Below, piece after piece: positions 44,276-52,413 of a stretch of DNA of 64,000 bases. Both the position numbers and the translations under genes were made by a program. This stretch comes from Terriglobus albidus (GTDB lineage Bacteria > Acidobacteriota > Terriglobia > Terriglobales > Acidobacteriaceae): assembly GCF_025685425.1 (NCBI RefSeq), contig NZ_JAGTAS010000058.1:744001-808000 (forward strand), read 5' to 3'. How positions within the stretch are numbered: the stretch's first letter is position 1; each line of letters opens with the position of its first letter. The notes under the pieces were generated by a model, which saw only the letters and a program-made list of their open reading frames with translations, was not told where the DNA came from and made no database searches.

Positions 44276-45520
44276 GGGAAGCTTCATCGCCGAGCGTAGC
44301 GCCACCAGGCCCAGCGTCCCTACGACACCAATCAGCGCCAGCCACAGCAATTGCGGATAGCGGTCGGTCAGCGGGCGCTTTGCCTGTGTCTGGTGAAAGA
44401 GCACATTATTCTCCTCCGCCCCTATCGTTGCTTCGGCCTGTCGCCCGCTTACCGGAAAGATCCGGGCATAGTCGTAGACCGGAGCCGGCAGTGTCTTGTC
44501 GCCGTAGTACAGGACCGGCGAACTGGCTACACTTGTCTGCCAGCATAGCTTCCGTTGGCGCATCTCCAGGTTAACTGCGGCAATCGGCAACGGCTGGTCG
44601 TCGCCGTTCTCAACGGCAATCTCCACGGTTGCCGGCGACTGCAGATTCGCTCCAATCGTGAATGGAATCGTCAGATCTTCGTCTTCGATCTCGCGCCCGC
44701 CTCGCGTGATCTTCACGCGCAGAATCTCTCCCGTTGCGGACTCGCTACGGCTGCCTTCTTCGGAGGCTCGCGCGGTCACCCTCACCGTGCGTGCAAAGTT
44801 CACGGCCTTTCCCGTTTGCATCTGGAACCGGACACGCTCCACCGGCACCTGTGGCGGCAACGGGATCGTTGTCACCGTCCGCCTTCCCTGCTGGGTGAAG
44901 TTCGTGCTGCGAGCCACCACGGTGTAAAGTGTCTGTTCCTCGCGGCTTGGCGGAATCGTCGCTCCTCGTACACTCCCCATCGTGAGAGCGTGCGGGTTCC
45001 CCTGCGGGGTGATCGGCGTGAGTTCGACGTGGAGGATGGAAAACGTGCTCTCCTGCAGATGCAGCGTCGTATTGCGGCCGAGATGCTGGCTGGAGAGATC
45101 GAAGATCGTATAGCTGCCAAGCACCTCACCGCCGGCCGAAACCTTCGCTGCTGCCAGAAAGTCCTTTGCATCGAGATTCAGCTCGATCTCGGTATAAGGA
45201 TGTCCCGGCATCACCAGATCGAAAACGACAGAATGCCCCTGGGCTGCAAGATTCAGCACGCGTGCGGGCTCGGCCTCCGGCGTGGCCGGTTCAGATACCG
45301 TGGTGGCATACGGCACCTCTTGCCTGCCGGAGAAGAGTCGCAGATCGCGCAACGCCGGTGCAGCATGGGCAAAAACATCAGAATCCAGCACGGCGCATGC
45401 CTGGTCCGCGCCGGCGACAGAAGGCGCGGTGAGCCGGCGCTGGTAGCGGAAATCCGAGGGTTGGGGGGAGGGCGCCGACGATGCCACCAGCAACGCCAGC
45501 CCTGCGGCAAACCACTTCAC
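44270..45520 (-). CDS. DUF3999 family protein
   Basis: 416 residues with a signal peptide and one C-terminal transmembrane helix (LLWLALIGVVGTLGLVAL). The body is a beta-rich exported domain (FRYQRRLTAPSVAG, APALRDLRLFSGRQEVPYA, EIELNLDAKDFLAAAKV, PERVRFQMQ-type blocks) matching the DUF3999 family. It follows the DUF2339 membrane gene by six bases; the two are commonly found together and probably work as a unit in the envelope. Biochemical role unknown. Confidence 0.82.
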   Translation of the reverse strand: MKWFAAGLALLVASSAPSPQPSDFRYQRRLTAPSVAGADQACAVLDSDVFAHAAPALRDLRLFSGRQEVPYATTVSEPATPEAEPARVLNLAAQGHSVVFDLVMPGHPYTEIELNLDAKDFLAAAKVSAGGEVLGSYTIFDLSSQHLGRNTTLHLQESTFSILHVELTPITPQGNPHALTMGSVRGATIPPSREEQTLYTVVARSTNFTQQGRRTVTTIPLPPQVPVERVRFQMQTGKAVNFARTVRVTARASEEGSRSESATGEILRVKITRGGREIEDEDLTIPFTIGANLQSPATVEIAVENGDDQPLPIAAVNLEMRQRKLCWQTSVASSPVLYYGDKTLPAPVYDYARIFPVSGRQAEATIGAEENNVLFHQTQAKRPLTDRYPQLLWLALIGVVGTLGLVALRSAMKLPK

Positions 45521-45526
45521 GACAAA

Positions 45527-47275
45527 CTACTCCTCTGAACGGGACACGGCTTTCAGGCCGAGCCAGTCTTTCTGATAGACGAAGCTTACGGCCATCAACA
45601 GCGCTCCCAGACCGATAAAGCTGAGAACCCGATATCCCTGTGACAGGCTACGCATGTCGTACAGGAAGACCTTTCCTATGGTAGCGACCAGCAGCACCAG
45701 CCCTTGCCAGCGCACGAAAGCCGTGCGCTTCCAGAAGCCGATCGCCAACAGTGCCGCACCGTGGAGCATCATGAAAGCGGAGAAAGTGAACTCCAGCGCA
45801 ATCGAATCATCCAATGTTCCTCGAACCGGTAAAAACGCAAAGATCTCGCGGCGTACGGTCACGAGTATAAGCAGGTTCAACGCGACCGAGGAGATCGCAG
45901 GAATCTGCATCTGACCACGTTTGAGATCGATCCAAATCACGACGGCTAATGCGGCAATCGCGCAGATCTCGGCGACAAAAGCTGCATTCGCAAATGGAAC
46001 CGGGCTGCTGCTCGTCCACCAGGGCAATGTGATGGCTCCAACATAGCCCAATGCAAGCGCTCCCAGCGAAAGCCAGCGCACGCTGGACTGCAGTCCTGCG
46101 GCCTGCCGCTTCATCTTCTCAGCCGCGATCCAGTACAACGAGACCCCCTCTGCCAGCCAGCCGATCGTAATCCAGCGTCCCGAAGCCTTCAACGGAATGG
46201 CAATGGTCAGGAAGACGATCGCCAGCGACAGATGAATTGCCTCACTGACCGCATTTGGGCGTAACCGGATCTGCAACCGCATCAACAGAAGGTACAGGGC
46301 GGCAAGCGCAACCGCTCCCCAACTCAACCATCCATGGCGGCCGCTATCCTGCAGCAGCGAATAGAACGTCAACGAGCCATAAGCGCTCGCTGCCAGCGGC
46401 AACCAGACCGACAGCACCCCGTTCTCTTCCAACGACTGCACAAGTGGCAACATCGCAAACAAAAGAAACAGCACCAACGTAAAGAAGCTGGCCACGCCGA
46501 ACTGATCTGGCGTAAAAAAGCGTGTGTACCAGGCGATGGTGTAGATCGAAGACATCGCCAAAGCTCCCAGCAGCAGGCGAGGCCACACTTTGAAGGCCAG
46601 CAGTACGACGACAGAACCACTTAGCACAATCAAGTAGCTAAAAAGGAACACCACATGGTTCTGCCCGGTCGACAGGAGTCCGGGAGTGGCAAATCCCCCG
46701 GCGAGAGCATACGCCGCCAGGAGCTCAGCATCCTGAGCCCAGGCCATCCAGGCATTCCACGCAGTTACCGCCAACATTGCCGCGAAGACCACGCCTTCCG
46801 GCAGCAAGTGATAGAGCTGAAAGGAAGCCCAGAGCGACAGATACAAAACACCGGTGCCTACCGCTTTCAGCGAATAGGAAAAGACTCGGAAACCTTTGCT
46901 GCGGAAACGCTCCGACCACACCACAATCCCGGCGCCCGCGATCAGGCCTGCGAGAATGCGCCCAGCAGGGCCGATCCATTGGTTATCGATCGCCAGTTTC
47001 AGCGCCCATGCCGCCCCAATCAGCAATGCCAGCACGCCGACACGATTGAAGATCTGCGATCCCAGCCGCGATTCAAGGTTCTGCCGCTCTTTCAGAACTG
47101 AGCTCGATACGCCAGAACGAGCGGGCCGGGCCGGAGGCGGCACAGCCTGGGTTCTGGGCATACCTGGCTGGACAGCACGTTGGCCGCGGAGCGTAGCAAT
47201 CTCGTCCTCCAACGCTTCAACGCGTTTTCGTAAGAGCAATAACTGCTCCGCAAGATTTTCCGGGCTGTCTTCCAT
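45527..47275 (-). CDS. DUF2339 multi-pass membrane protein
   Basis: 582 residues from ATG 47275 (MEDSPENLAEQLLLLRKR), chosen because the coding signal starts there. A short N-terminal coiled-coil (about 5-35), a Pro-rich linker and the DUF2339 entry motif SRLGSQIFNRVGVLALLIGAAW precede roughly 15-18 transmembrane helices. The family is very hydrophobic and of unknown function. Divergent from the receiver-Hpt gene with 28 bases between. Confidence 0.83.
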   Translation of the reverse strand: MEDSPENLAEQLLLLRKRVEALEDEIATLRGQRAVQPGMPRTQAVPPPARPARSGVSSSVLKERQNLESRLGSQIFNRVGVLALLIGAAWALKLAIDNQWIGPAGRILAGLIAGAGIVVWSERFRSKGFRVFSYSLKAVGTGVLYLSLWASFQLYHLLPEGVVFAAMLAVTAWNAWMAWAQDAELLAAYALAGGFATPGLLSTGQNHVVFLFSYLIVLSGSVVVLLAFKVWPRLLLGALAMSSIYTIAWYTRFFTPDQFGVASFFTLVLFLLFAMLPLVQSLEENGVLSVWLPLAASAYGSLTFYSLLQDSGRHGWLSWGAVALAALYLLLMRLQIRLRPNAVSEAIHLSLAIVFLTIAIPLKASGRWITIGWLAEGVSLYWIAAEKMKRQAAGLQSSVRWLSLGALALGYVGAITLPWWTSSSPVPFANAAFVAEICAIAALAVVIWIDLKRGQMQIPAISSVALNLLILVTVRREIFAFLPVRGTLDDSIALEFTFSAFMMLHGAALLAIGFWKRTAFVRWQGLVLLVATIGKVFLYDMRSLSQGYRVLSFIGLGALLMAVSFVYQKDWLGLKAVSRSEE

Positions 47276-47303
47276 ATGCAGGCTGTTATACCCTGTCAGC
47301 GTC

Positions 47304-48008
47304 ATGGCTACCAACCAGATTCTCGTTGTCGAAGACGACCCCATGAGCCTGGAGCTGCTGGATGTCTTGCTCACCCAGGAGGGTTTCATCGTCACTGGCT
47401 GCGGTTCCGGCGACGATGCGGTAGCTGCTATCACGAAGAACCATGAGATCGGTCTGGTGCTGACGGATCTGCAGATGCCCGGCCTGCGGGGCCCTGCTCT
47501 GGCAGCTGCCATGCGAAAGGCCACCCCCACCCAGCTGCGCATTTTCGCTATGAGCGCCACGGCTCCGGAACACCGCTTGCCGGGCTTCGATGCCTTCCTC
47601 CTCAAGCCGCTCTCGATGGAGCGTTTTCTCTCCCTCACGCATGGTTCCGGCTTGCATCCTGGCGCCTCTCCCGAGGAGGCTCATCTGTTGGACGAAGGCA
47701 TCTATCGCCGCATGGCGGCCGCCATGCCGGCCACCCAGTTAAAAGCGACTTATACCTTCGCTCTGGATGATGCCCTCACACGGATTAGAGCCATGCGCAC
47801 GGCCTTCCATGAAAATGACAACTCCTCGTTCCGCCGCCAGGCCCATGCCATCAAGGGAGGCTGCGCCATGGTCGGCGCGGTTGAACTCGCTTCCCTGGCC
47901 TCTCTTTTTGAACGCAACGGCATCTCGGGGAAGCAAGTTGGTACCGAGTTGGATGAATTCGAGCTCGCAGTAGACCGTCTGCGTCGTATGCTGGAAGCGC
48001 GGTTTTGA
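47304..48008 (+). CDS. Response regulator with C-terminal Hpt domain
   Basis: 234 residues from ATG 47304. Receiver at 1-115 (ILVVEDDPMSLELLDVLL, LVLTDLQMPGLRG, LLKPLS). Residues about 135-234 form a histidine phosphotransfer domain with the phosphorylatable His in RRQAHAIKGGCAMVGA. The combination suits a phosphorelay, perhaps with the response regulator encoded downstream. The start lies 28 bases from the divergent DUF2339 gene. Confidence 0.85.
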   Translation: MATNQILVVEDDPMSLELLDVLLTQEGFIVTGCGSGDDAVAAITKNHEIGLVLTDLQMPGLRGPALAAAMRKATPTQLRIFAMSATAPEHRLPGFDAFLLKPLSMERFLSLTHGSGLHPGASPEEAHLLDEGIYRRMAAAMPATQLKATYTFALDDALTRIRAMRTAFHENDNSSFRRQAHAIKGGCAMVGAVELASLASLFERNGISGKQVGTELDEFELAVDRLRRMLEARF

Positions 48009-48018
48009 TGGGCCAATA

Positions 48019-48131
48019 AAGCAGTTCTCCTAAAGGTGTAGTGCGGAGTTATAGCTGTGTGCGCCGTTTTCCTGCGAAGAAAATGGAATTCGCAGATTTA
48101 TCCAGAGCTACAGTATTAGGAGAATTGCTCT
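48019..48131. repeat. Short inverted-repeat element, copy 2 (AGAGCA-TTCTCCT ends)
   Basis: AAGCAGTTCTCCTAA (48019-48033) and TTAGGAGAATTGCTCT (48116-48131) are inverted repeats matching the ends of the element at 28102-28150. The 80-base interior differs from the first copy. It fills most of the gap between the two response regulator genes. Confidence 0.6.
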
Positions 48132-48167
48132 AGCCGTATCAACCCTCTCCAGACCGGAGGAATACAG

Positions 48168-48881
48168 ATGAAAGCAGCTACCTCGAAGTCTGGGGCGCAC
48201 AGTATCGGGCACTCCGGACTTCCGGTTCGTATCGTAATCGCCGACGATCATCCAGTCGTGCGCTTCGGCGTGCGCAACATGCTCGCACCCGAACACGGAT
48301 TTGACGTTGTAGGCGAGGCGGAAGATGGTGATGTCGCCATCACCCAGACGCTGGAACACGAGCCTGACATCCTCCTGCTTGACCTGCAGATGCCGCGGCT
48401 TCCCGGCCTGGAGACCATGCGGGCGATCATGAGCCGTTCACCCGGAGTCAAGATCGTCCTCCTGACCAGCGCCATCACGACGCAGCAGCTCATTGAAGCG
48501 CTGCAGATCGGGGCACGCGGTATCGTCCTCAAAGATTCCGTCGCCGGAGATCTGTCACAGGCTGTCCGCGCGGTCGCCGGCGGCGATTACTGGATCGGCG
48601 GCGAACGTGTTGTCAACCTCGTCAAGGCACTGCATGACCTGATGCAGAGAGCCGCCGCGCAGCCGGAACGCAAGACCTATGGTCTGACTCCGCGTGAACT
48701 GGAAGTCGTCTCCTGCATTGTCGAAGGTTGCAGCAACAAGGACATTGCAAAGCAATTCTCCATCAGCGAGGAGACAGTAAAGCGCCATCTGTCGAACGTC
48801 TTCGACAAGACCGGCGTCTCCACTCGTCTGGAACTCGCACTCTTCGCGATCTCGCATAAGCTGGTTCAGGCCGATAACTAG
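48168..48881 (+). CDS. NarL/LuxR-type response regulator
   Basis: 237 residues with a GGAGG site. Receiver at about 20-140 (IVIADDHPVVRFGVRNML, DILLLDLQMPRLPG, Lys in GIVLKDSVAG) with the acceptor Asp present. The HTH is at about 170-230 (LTPRELEVVSCIVEGCSNKDIAKQFSISEETVKRHLSNVFDKTGV). Its C-terminus closely resembles that of the degenerate regulator at 28673 (RLELALFAI), so the two are probably paralogues. No dedicated kinase is adjacent. Confidence 0.88.
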   Translation: MKAATSKSGAHSIGHSGLPVRIVIADDHPVVRFGVRNMLAPEHGFDVVGEAEDGDVAITQTLEHEPDILLLDLQMPRLPGLETMRAIMSRSPGVKIVLLTSAITTQQLIEALQIGARGIVLKDSVAGDLSQAVRAVAGGDYWIGGERVVNLVKALHDLMQRAAAQPERKTYGLTPRELEVVSCIVEGCSNKDIAKQFSISEETVKRHLSNVFDKTGVSTRLELALFAISHKLVQADN

Positions 48882-48900
48882 AAACGTAGACAGATACTTT

Positions 48901-49124
48901 CTCATTCCAGCGTCGCGGAGGAATCTGCTTTTCTAAACTGGTGGGAACAGCGGACTTCAGGCCGCTGATAAAGGCGTAAAAGTAGATTGGCTTTTAGCCC
49001 TGAGCCCATTTCTATCTAGCGCCGATAGACCGTGGCCTGAAGGCCACGGCTCCCACCGGTTCGAGCTTCGCTCGAATATTCCCCAAGCGACCCAAGTCCC
49101 CGGTGTCCCGAATATCCCACTCAT
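48901..49124. repeat. Cluster of intergenic palindromic repeats
   Basis: Modules include a TGTCATTTC-family stretch (48901-48936), an outer GGTGGGA (about 48940) to TCCCACC (49051-49057) pair enclosing CCGTGGCC-TGAA-GGCCACGG, then GGTTCGAGCTTCGCTCGAATATT (49058-49080) in two overlapping halves of a hairpin, and AATATCCCACTCAT (49111-49124). The last two recur inverted near 21318-21347. The rest of the 48882-49457 gap has no gene that I can support. Confidence 0.65.
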
Positions 49125-49457
49125 TGGTACCCAACGGATGGGCAATCTGAGTATGGGATTCCGAATGTATCGATTCGCCTAAAAGGAATACTCGGCCGCT
49201 TCGAACCCCAACGCAGATTGCGGTTGCTGCGAAATGACAAAGCAAACTTCGCTTCCCGCCGGCAAAACCCCTCTCAGGTTGCCTCCATTCGACAAAAAAT
49301 AAGGTTCCATTCCCAGCCTCGGAGATGGACACCCTTTCGCAATTTCCCCCGCATCCCACCAATGCACACCGGAGTTTCATAGCCCGCCGGTGTTCTGAGG
49401 CCCCTCGTCAAAACCGCATTAAGGAAGGGGCACAGAGAGCGATGAAGGAGCGAGACC

Positions 49458-51062
49458 ATGTACGTCATTTCCAGGTACACGTTCTATGCAACCCTGCTCG
49501 CTGCGGCCAGTCTGCCTCTTGCCGCCGCAGCGCAGGAGCCTAATCCGACGAATACGCCTGCGGCACAGTCACGAACAGGCGGAGCACACCTCGAAGGCGA
49601 ATATAACGGTGTTCCCCTCTATCGCGTCACCGTCGTCCAGCGCGACCTTGATGCCGTCAACTACTTACATCGCAGTGGGTCAACAACCCTTGACCTAGTG
49701 GGGACACCGCTTCTTGCCAATGCCAAAGGCAAGGCTGTGGTGAAGAGCGACAAGGGCCGCATGCTCATCGACGCGAAAGTCGATCACCTTCCTCCAGCCA
49801 ACGGCTTCGGTCCGGAATACCTGACCTACGTGCTGTGGGCCATTACACCCGACGGCCACCCGCAGAATCTTGGCGAACTTCTGCCTTCGGGCAATGATGT
49901 CAACATCTCCGTCACCACCGGCCTGCAGAGCTTCGGCCTAATGGTCACCGCCGAACCTTACTTTGCGGTCAGAGTACCCTCTGACGTGGTTGTTCTTGAG
50001 AATCACATCATCGAGAACAAGACCAATGGCGTTACGGAAAAGGTGAATGCGCACTATACGCTGCTGCCGCGCGGCCAGTACGTCTCTCAAACCAACGGAT
50101 CGAAGACGGTGATGAACCCGATCACACGCGATGAGAAGAGTCCGTTGGAGCTGTACGAAGCGCACAACGCCTATCGCATCGCCGTCAACGCCGGCGCTGA
50201 GAAGTACGAACCTCAGATCATGGCGCAGGTGAAGCAGAGTCTCGACAACGCCGACTCGCTCGATCAAAACAAACACGGCGACCGCAAACAGGAAGTGACC
50301 TTCGCCCGTGAAGCGGTTCAGCGCTCGGAAGATGCTCGCATCAGTACGCTACGAAAGATCGCGGCCGAACAACAGCAAGCTGAGATCGATGCGCGCAAAG
50401 CGGCCGAACTGCAGGCAGCAAACTCTCAGGCAGCCGCTGAAGCGGAAGCAGCCCAGCGTGCCCGTGCTGAAGCCGAAGCCGCCAAGGCTCGCGCCCGCGC
50501 GGCTGAGGCCGCCCAGGCAGCCGCAAGCGCACAGGAGTCTGCTACCGAAGCTCGCGAAAAATTGCGTCAGCAGTTGAACTCGGTCCTCGCGACCCAGGAG
50601 ACCGCTCGTGGCCTGATCGTCAATATGTCCGATGTCCTCTTCGATACCGGCAAGTACACTTTGAAGCCTGATACCAAAGTGGCTCTCGCAAAAGTCTCCG
50701 GCATCCTGATGGCCTATCCTTCGCTGAAAGTTCAGGTGGAGGGTCACACCGATTCCGTGGGCGGCGATGACTACAACCAGAAGCTCAGCGAAGATCGCGC
50801 TAATACGGTCGCCAGCTTCCTGACCACGGAAGGCGTTCCCCAGGATAATGTCACCGCCAAAGGCTTTGGCAAGACCCGTCCTGTAGCGGACAACACGACC
50901 GCCCAGGGCCGCCAACAGAACCGCCGCGTGGAACTTGTCGTCTCCGGCGCGGCCATCGGCGTGAAGGACTCCGAGAACTCCGGTGTAGCCACCAGCACCG
51001 GTACGTCCGCCCCCACGCAAACTACCGGAACCTCCACCCCTCCGGCCAACCAGCCGCAGTAA
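49458..51062 (+). CDS. OmpA family protein with Ala-rich coiled coil
   Basis: 534 residues with AAGGAG before the ATG. Signal peptide (ends LAAAAQ), an N-terminal beta-rich domain (about 45-215), an Ala/Glu-rich helical region (about 280-375; repeats of AAEAEAAQRARAEAEAAKAR) and a C-terminal OmpA peptidoglycan-binding domain (about 395-500; VLFDTGKYTLKPD, VEGHTDSVGGDDYN, KGFGKTRPVADN, NRRVELVVSG). It should anchor the outer membrane to the cell wall. The Thr/Ser tail is low complexity. Confidence 0.87.
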   Translation: MYVISRYTFYATLLAAASLPLAAAAQEPNPTNTPAAQSRTGGAHLEGEYNGVPLYRVTVVQRDLDAVNYLHRSGSTTLDLVGTPLLANAKGKAVVKSDKGRMLIDAKVDHLPPANGFGPEYLTYVLWAITPDGHPQNLGELLPSGNDVNISVTTGLQSFGLMVTAEPYFAVRVPSDVVVLENHIIENKTNGVTEKVNAHYTLLPRGQYVSQTNGSKTVMNPITRDEKSPLELYEAHNAYRIAVNAGAEKYEPQIMAQVKQSLDNADSLDQNKHGDRKQEVTFAREAVQRSEDARISTLRKIAAEQQQAEIDARKAAELQAANSQAAAEAEAAQRARAEAEAAKARARAAEAAQAAASAQESATEAREKLRQQLNSVLATQETARGLIVNMSDVLFDTGKYTLKPDTKVALAKVSGILMAYPSLKVQVEGHTDSVGGDDYNQKLSEDRANTVASFLTTEGVPQDNVTAKGFGKTRPVADNTTAQGRQQNRRVELVVSGAAIGVKDSENSGVATSTGTSAPTQTTGTSTPPANQPQ

Positions 51063-51083
51063 CTTTAACTCGAACAACCACAC

Positions 51084-51115
51084 CAGCATGGGCCGCCCTC
51101 GGGTGGCCTATGCTG
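51084..51115 (+). terminator. Hairpin between the OmpA and SDR genes
   Basis: CAGCAT...GGCC / GGCC...ATGCTG form a strong imperfect stem-loop over 32 bases 21 bases after the OmpA stop. It has no T tract and lies 26 bases before the SDR start, so it may end the OmpA transcript or lie in the SDR leader. Confidence 0.5.
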
Positions 51116-51140
51116 TCTCCGGACGTGCTAGCGTGAAGGT

Positions 51141-51929
51141 ATGCAGCCCGTTCGCGGAAACATTGTCTTCATCACCGGCGCCAGCTCCGGCATCGGCGCA
51201 GCCACCGCCCTTACCTTCGCCCAGCAGGGAGCGCGCCTGCTGCTTTGCGCGCGTCGCATCCAACGCCTCGAAGCCATGCGCGAAGAGCTGCTCGCCGCCG
51301 GAGCCGAAGCGGTTCATCTCTTCCAGCTCGACGTCCGCGATCGTCACGCCGTCAATCAGGCAATCGCTGATCTGCCTGACGAGTGGACTGCCATCGACAT
51401 CCTGGTCAACAACGCCGGCCTCGCCCGCGGCATGGGCAAGATGCACGAGAATAACCCCGACGATTGGGACGAGATGATCGATACCAACGTGAAGGGACTT
51501 CTCTACGTCACCAAAGCGGTGGTGCCCGGCATGGTGGCGCGGAAGCGCGGCCACGTCGTCAATATGGGCTCGACCGCCTCATACGCCACCTATGCCAACG
51601 GCGGCGTGTACTGCGCCAGTAAGGCGGCCGAAAAGTCGATCTCAGAGGGGTTGAAGATCGATCTGCTCGGAACCCCGATCCGCGTTACTTCCATCGATCC
51701 AGGCATGGTGGAAACCGAGTTCAGCAAAGTACGTTTCCATGGGGATGAGGCAACGGCTGCCAAGGTCTATCAGAACATTACGCCGCTCACCGGCGAAGAT
51801 ATCGCCGATGCCATTTTGTGGGCGGTCACACGGCCGGCACACGTCAACATTCATACCATCGTGCTGACGACCATCGACCAGGGCAACGCCTACTACTTCC
51901 ACCGCCACACCGGTGCCACTACCCGGTAG
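51141..51929 (+). CDS. SDR family NAD(P)-dependent oxidoreductase (YdfG-like)
   Basis: 262 residues. Rossmann motif VFITGASSGIGAATALTFA at the N-terminus with a basic RRIQR that suggests NADP, the NNAGLARG block at about 85, the Ser of MGSTASYATYANGG and the YCASKAA catalytic Tyr-Lys at about 155-160. It resembles the 3-hydroxy acid dehydrogenase group (ydfG). The substrate is not determined. Confidence 0.88.
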   Translation: MQPVRGNIVFITGASSGIGAATALTFAQQGARLLLCARRIQRLEAMREELLAAGAEAVHLFQLDVRDRHAVNQAIADLPDEWTAIDILVNNAGLARGMGKMHENNPDDWDEMIDTNVKGLLYVTKAVVPGMVARKRGHVVNMGSTASYATYANGGVYCASKAAEKSISEGLKIDLLGTPIRVTSIDPGMVETEFSKVRFHGDEATAAKVYQNITPLTGEDIADAILWAVTRPAHVNIHTIVLTTIDQGNAYYFHRHTGATTR

Positions 51930-51942
51930 ACCGGCACCGTCA

Positions 51943-52194
51943 TTAGAGGTGAATGGCCCAGCCAAGTGCGGCCAGCTTCTCTTCAATATCGGCCAGAGCC
52001 GTCTCTAAAGCGGTTCTGCGATGGGGATTGGAGGTGCGCTGCGACAGAATATGTTCGCGTTGCAGCTCCAGTTCCTTCCGCCGGCGGGCCTTCTCAGCCT
52101 CCGCCGCCTTTTCGATCTTCTGGTCCTGCGGTTTAGGTGCTTCAGTCTGTGCCTGCTGTTCTTCCACGGATTTACTCTCCCACCCTCGCGCCAT
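51943..52194 (-). CDS. Small charged helical protein
   Basis: 83 residues, mostly charged and helical (IEKAAEAEKARRRKELELQREHIL, then TALETALADIEEKLAALGWAI), probably a coiled coil. No signal peptide or membrane segment. It converges on the SDR gene and is divergent from the RND pump operon. No family recognised; reading frame and composition look genuine. Confidence 0.6.
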   Translation of the reverse strand: MARGWESKSVEEQQAQTEAPKPQDQKIEKAAEAEKARRRKELELQREHILSQRTSNPHRRTALETALADIEEKLAALGWAIHL

Positions 52195-52248
52195 ACTCTC
52201 ATTCTAGCCCCGTACGCTGTAACTCGAATTATTTATGGCATTTGTCTT

Positions 52249-52279
52249 ATATCGGATGATCGCTCCGGATATCCGATAT
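52249..52279. promoter_or_regulatory. Inverted repeat upstream of the RND pump operon
   Basis: ATATCGGAT (52249-52257) and ATCCGATAT (52271-52279) are perfect 9-base arms with a 13-base spacer, 135 bases before the pump start codon. This could be an operator for a pump repressor; no repressor gene is adjacent. The rest of the 52195-52413 gap has nothing clear. Confidence 0.4.
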
Positions 52280-52413
52280 TTAGGCCTCGGAGCTGCGACC
52301 CCACGCCCCTCCAAAACGTCTAGACATCATTCAGAAATTCGACCGTGCGCGCTCTACAATGGGCATGTCCCGGAAAATACATCGAATCGCTCGTTGAAGG
52401 CTGAAGAGTTCCC

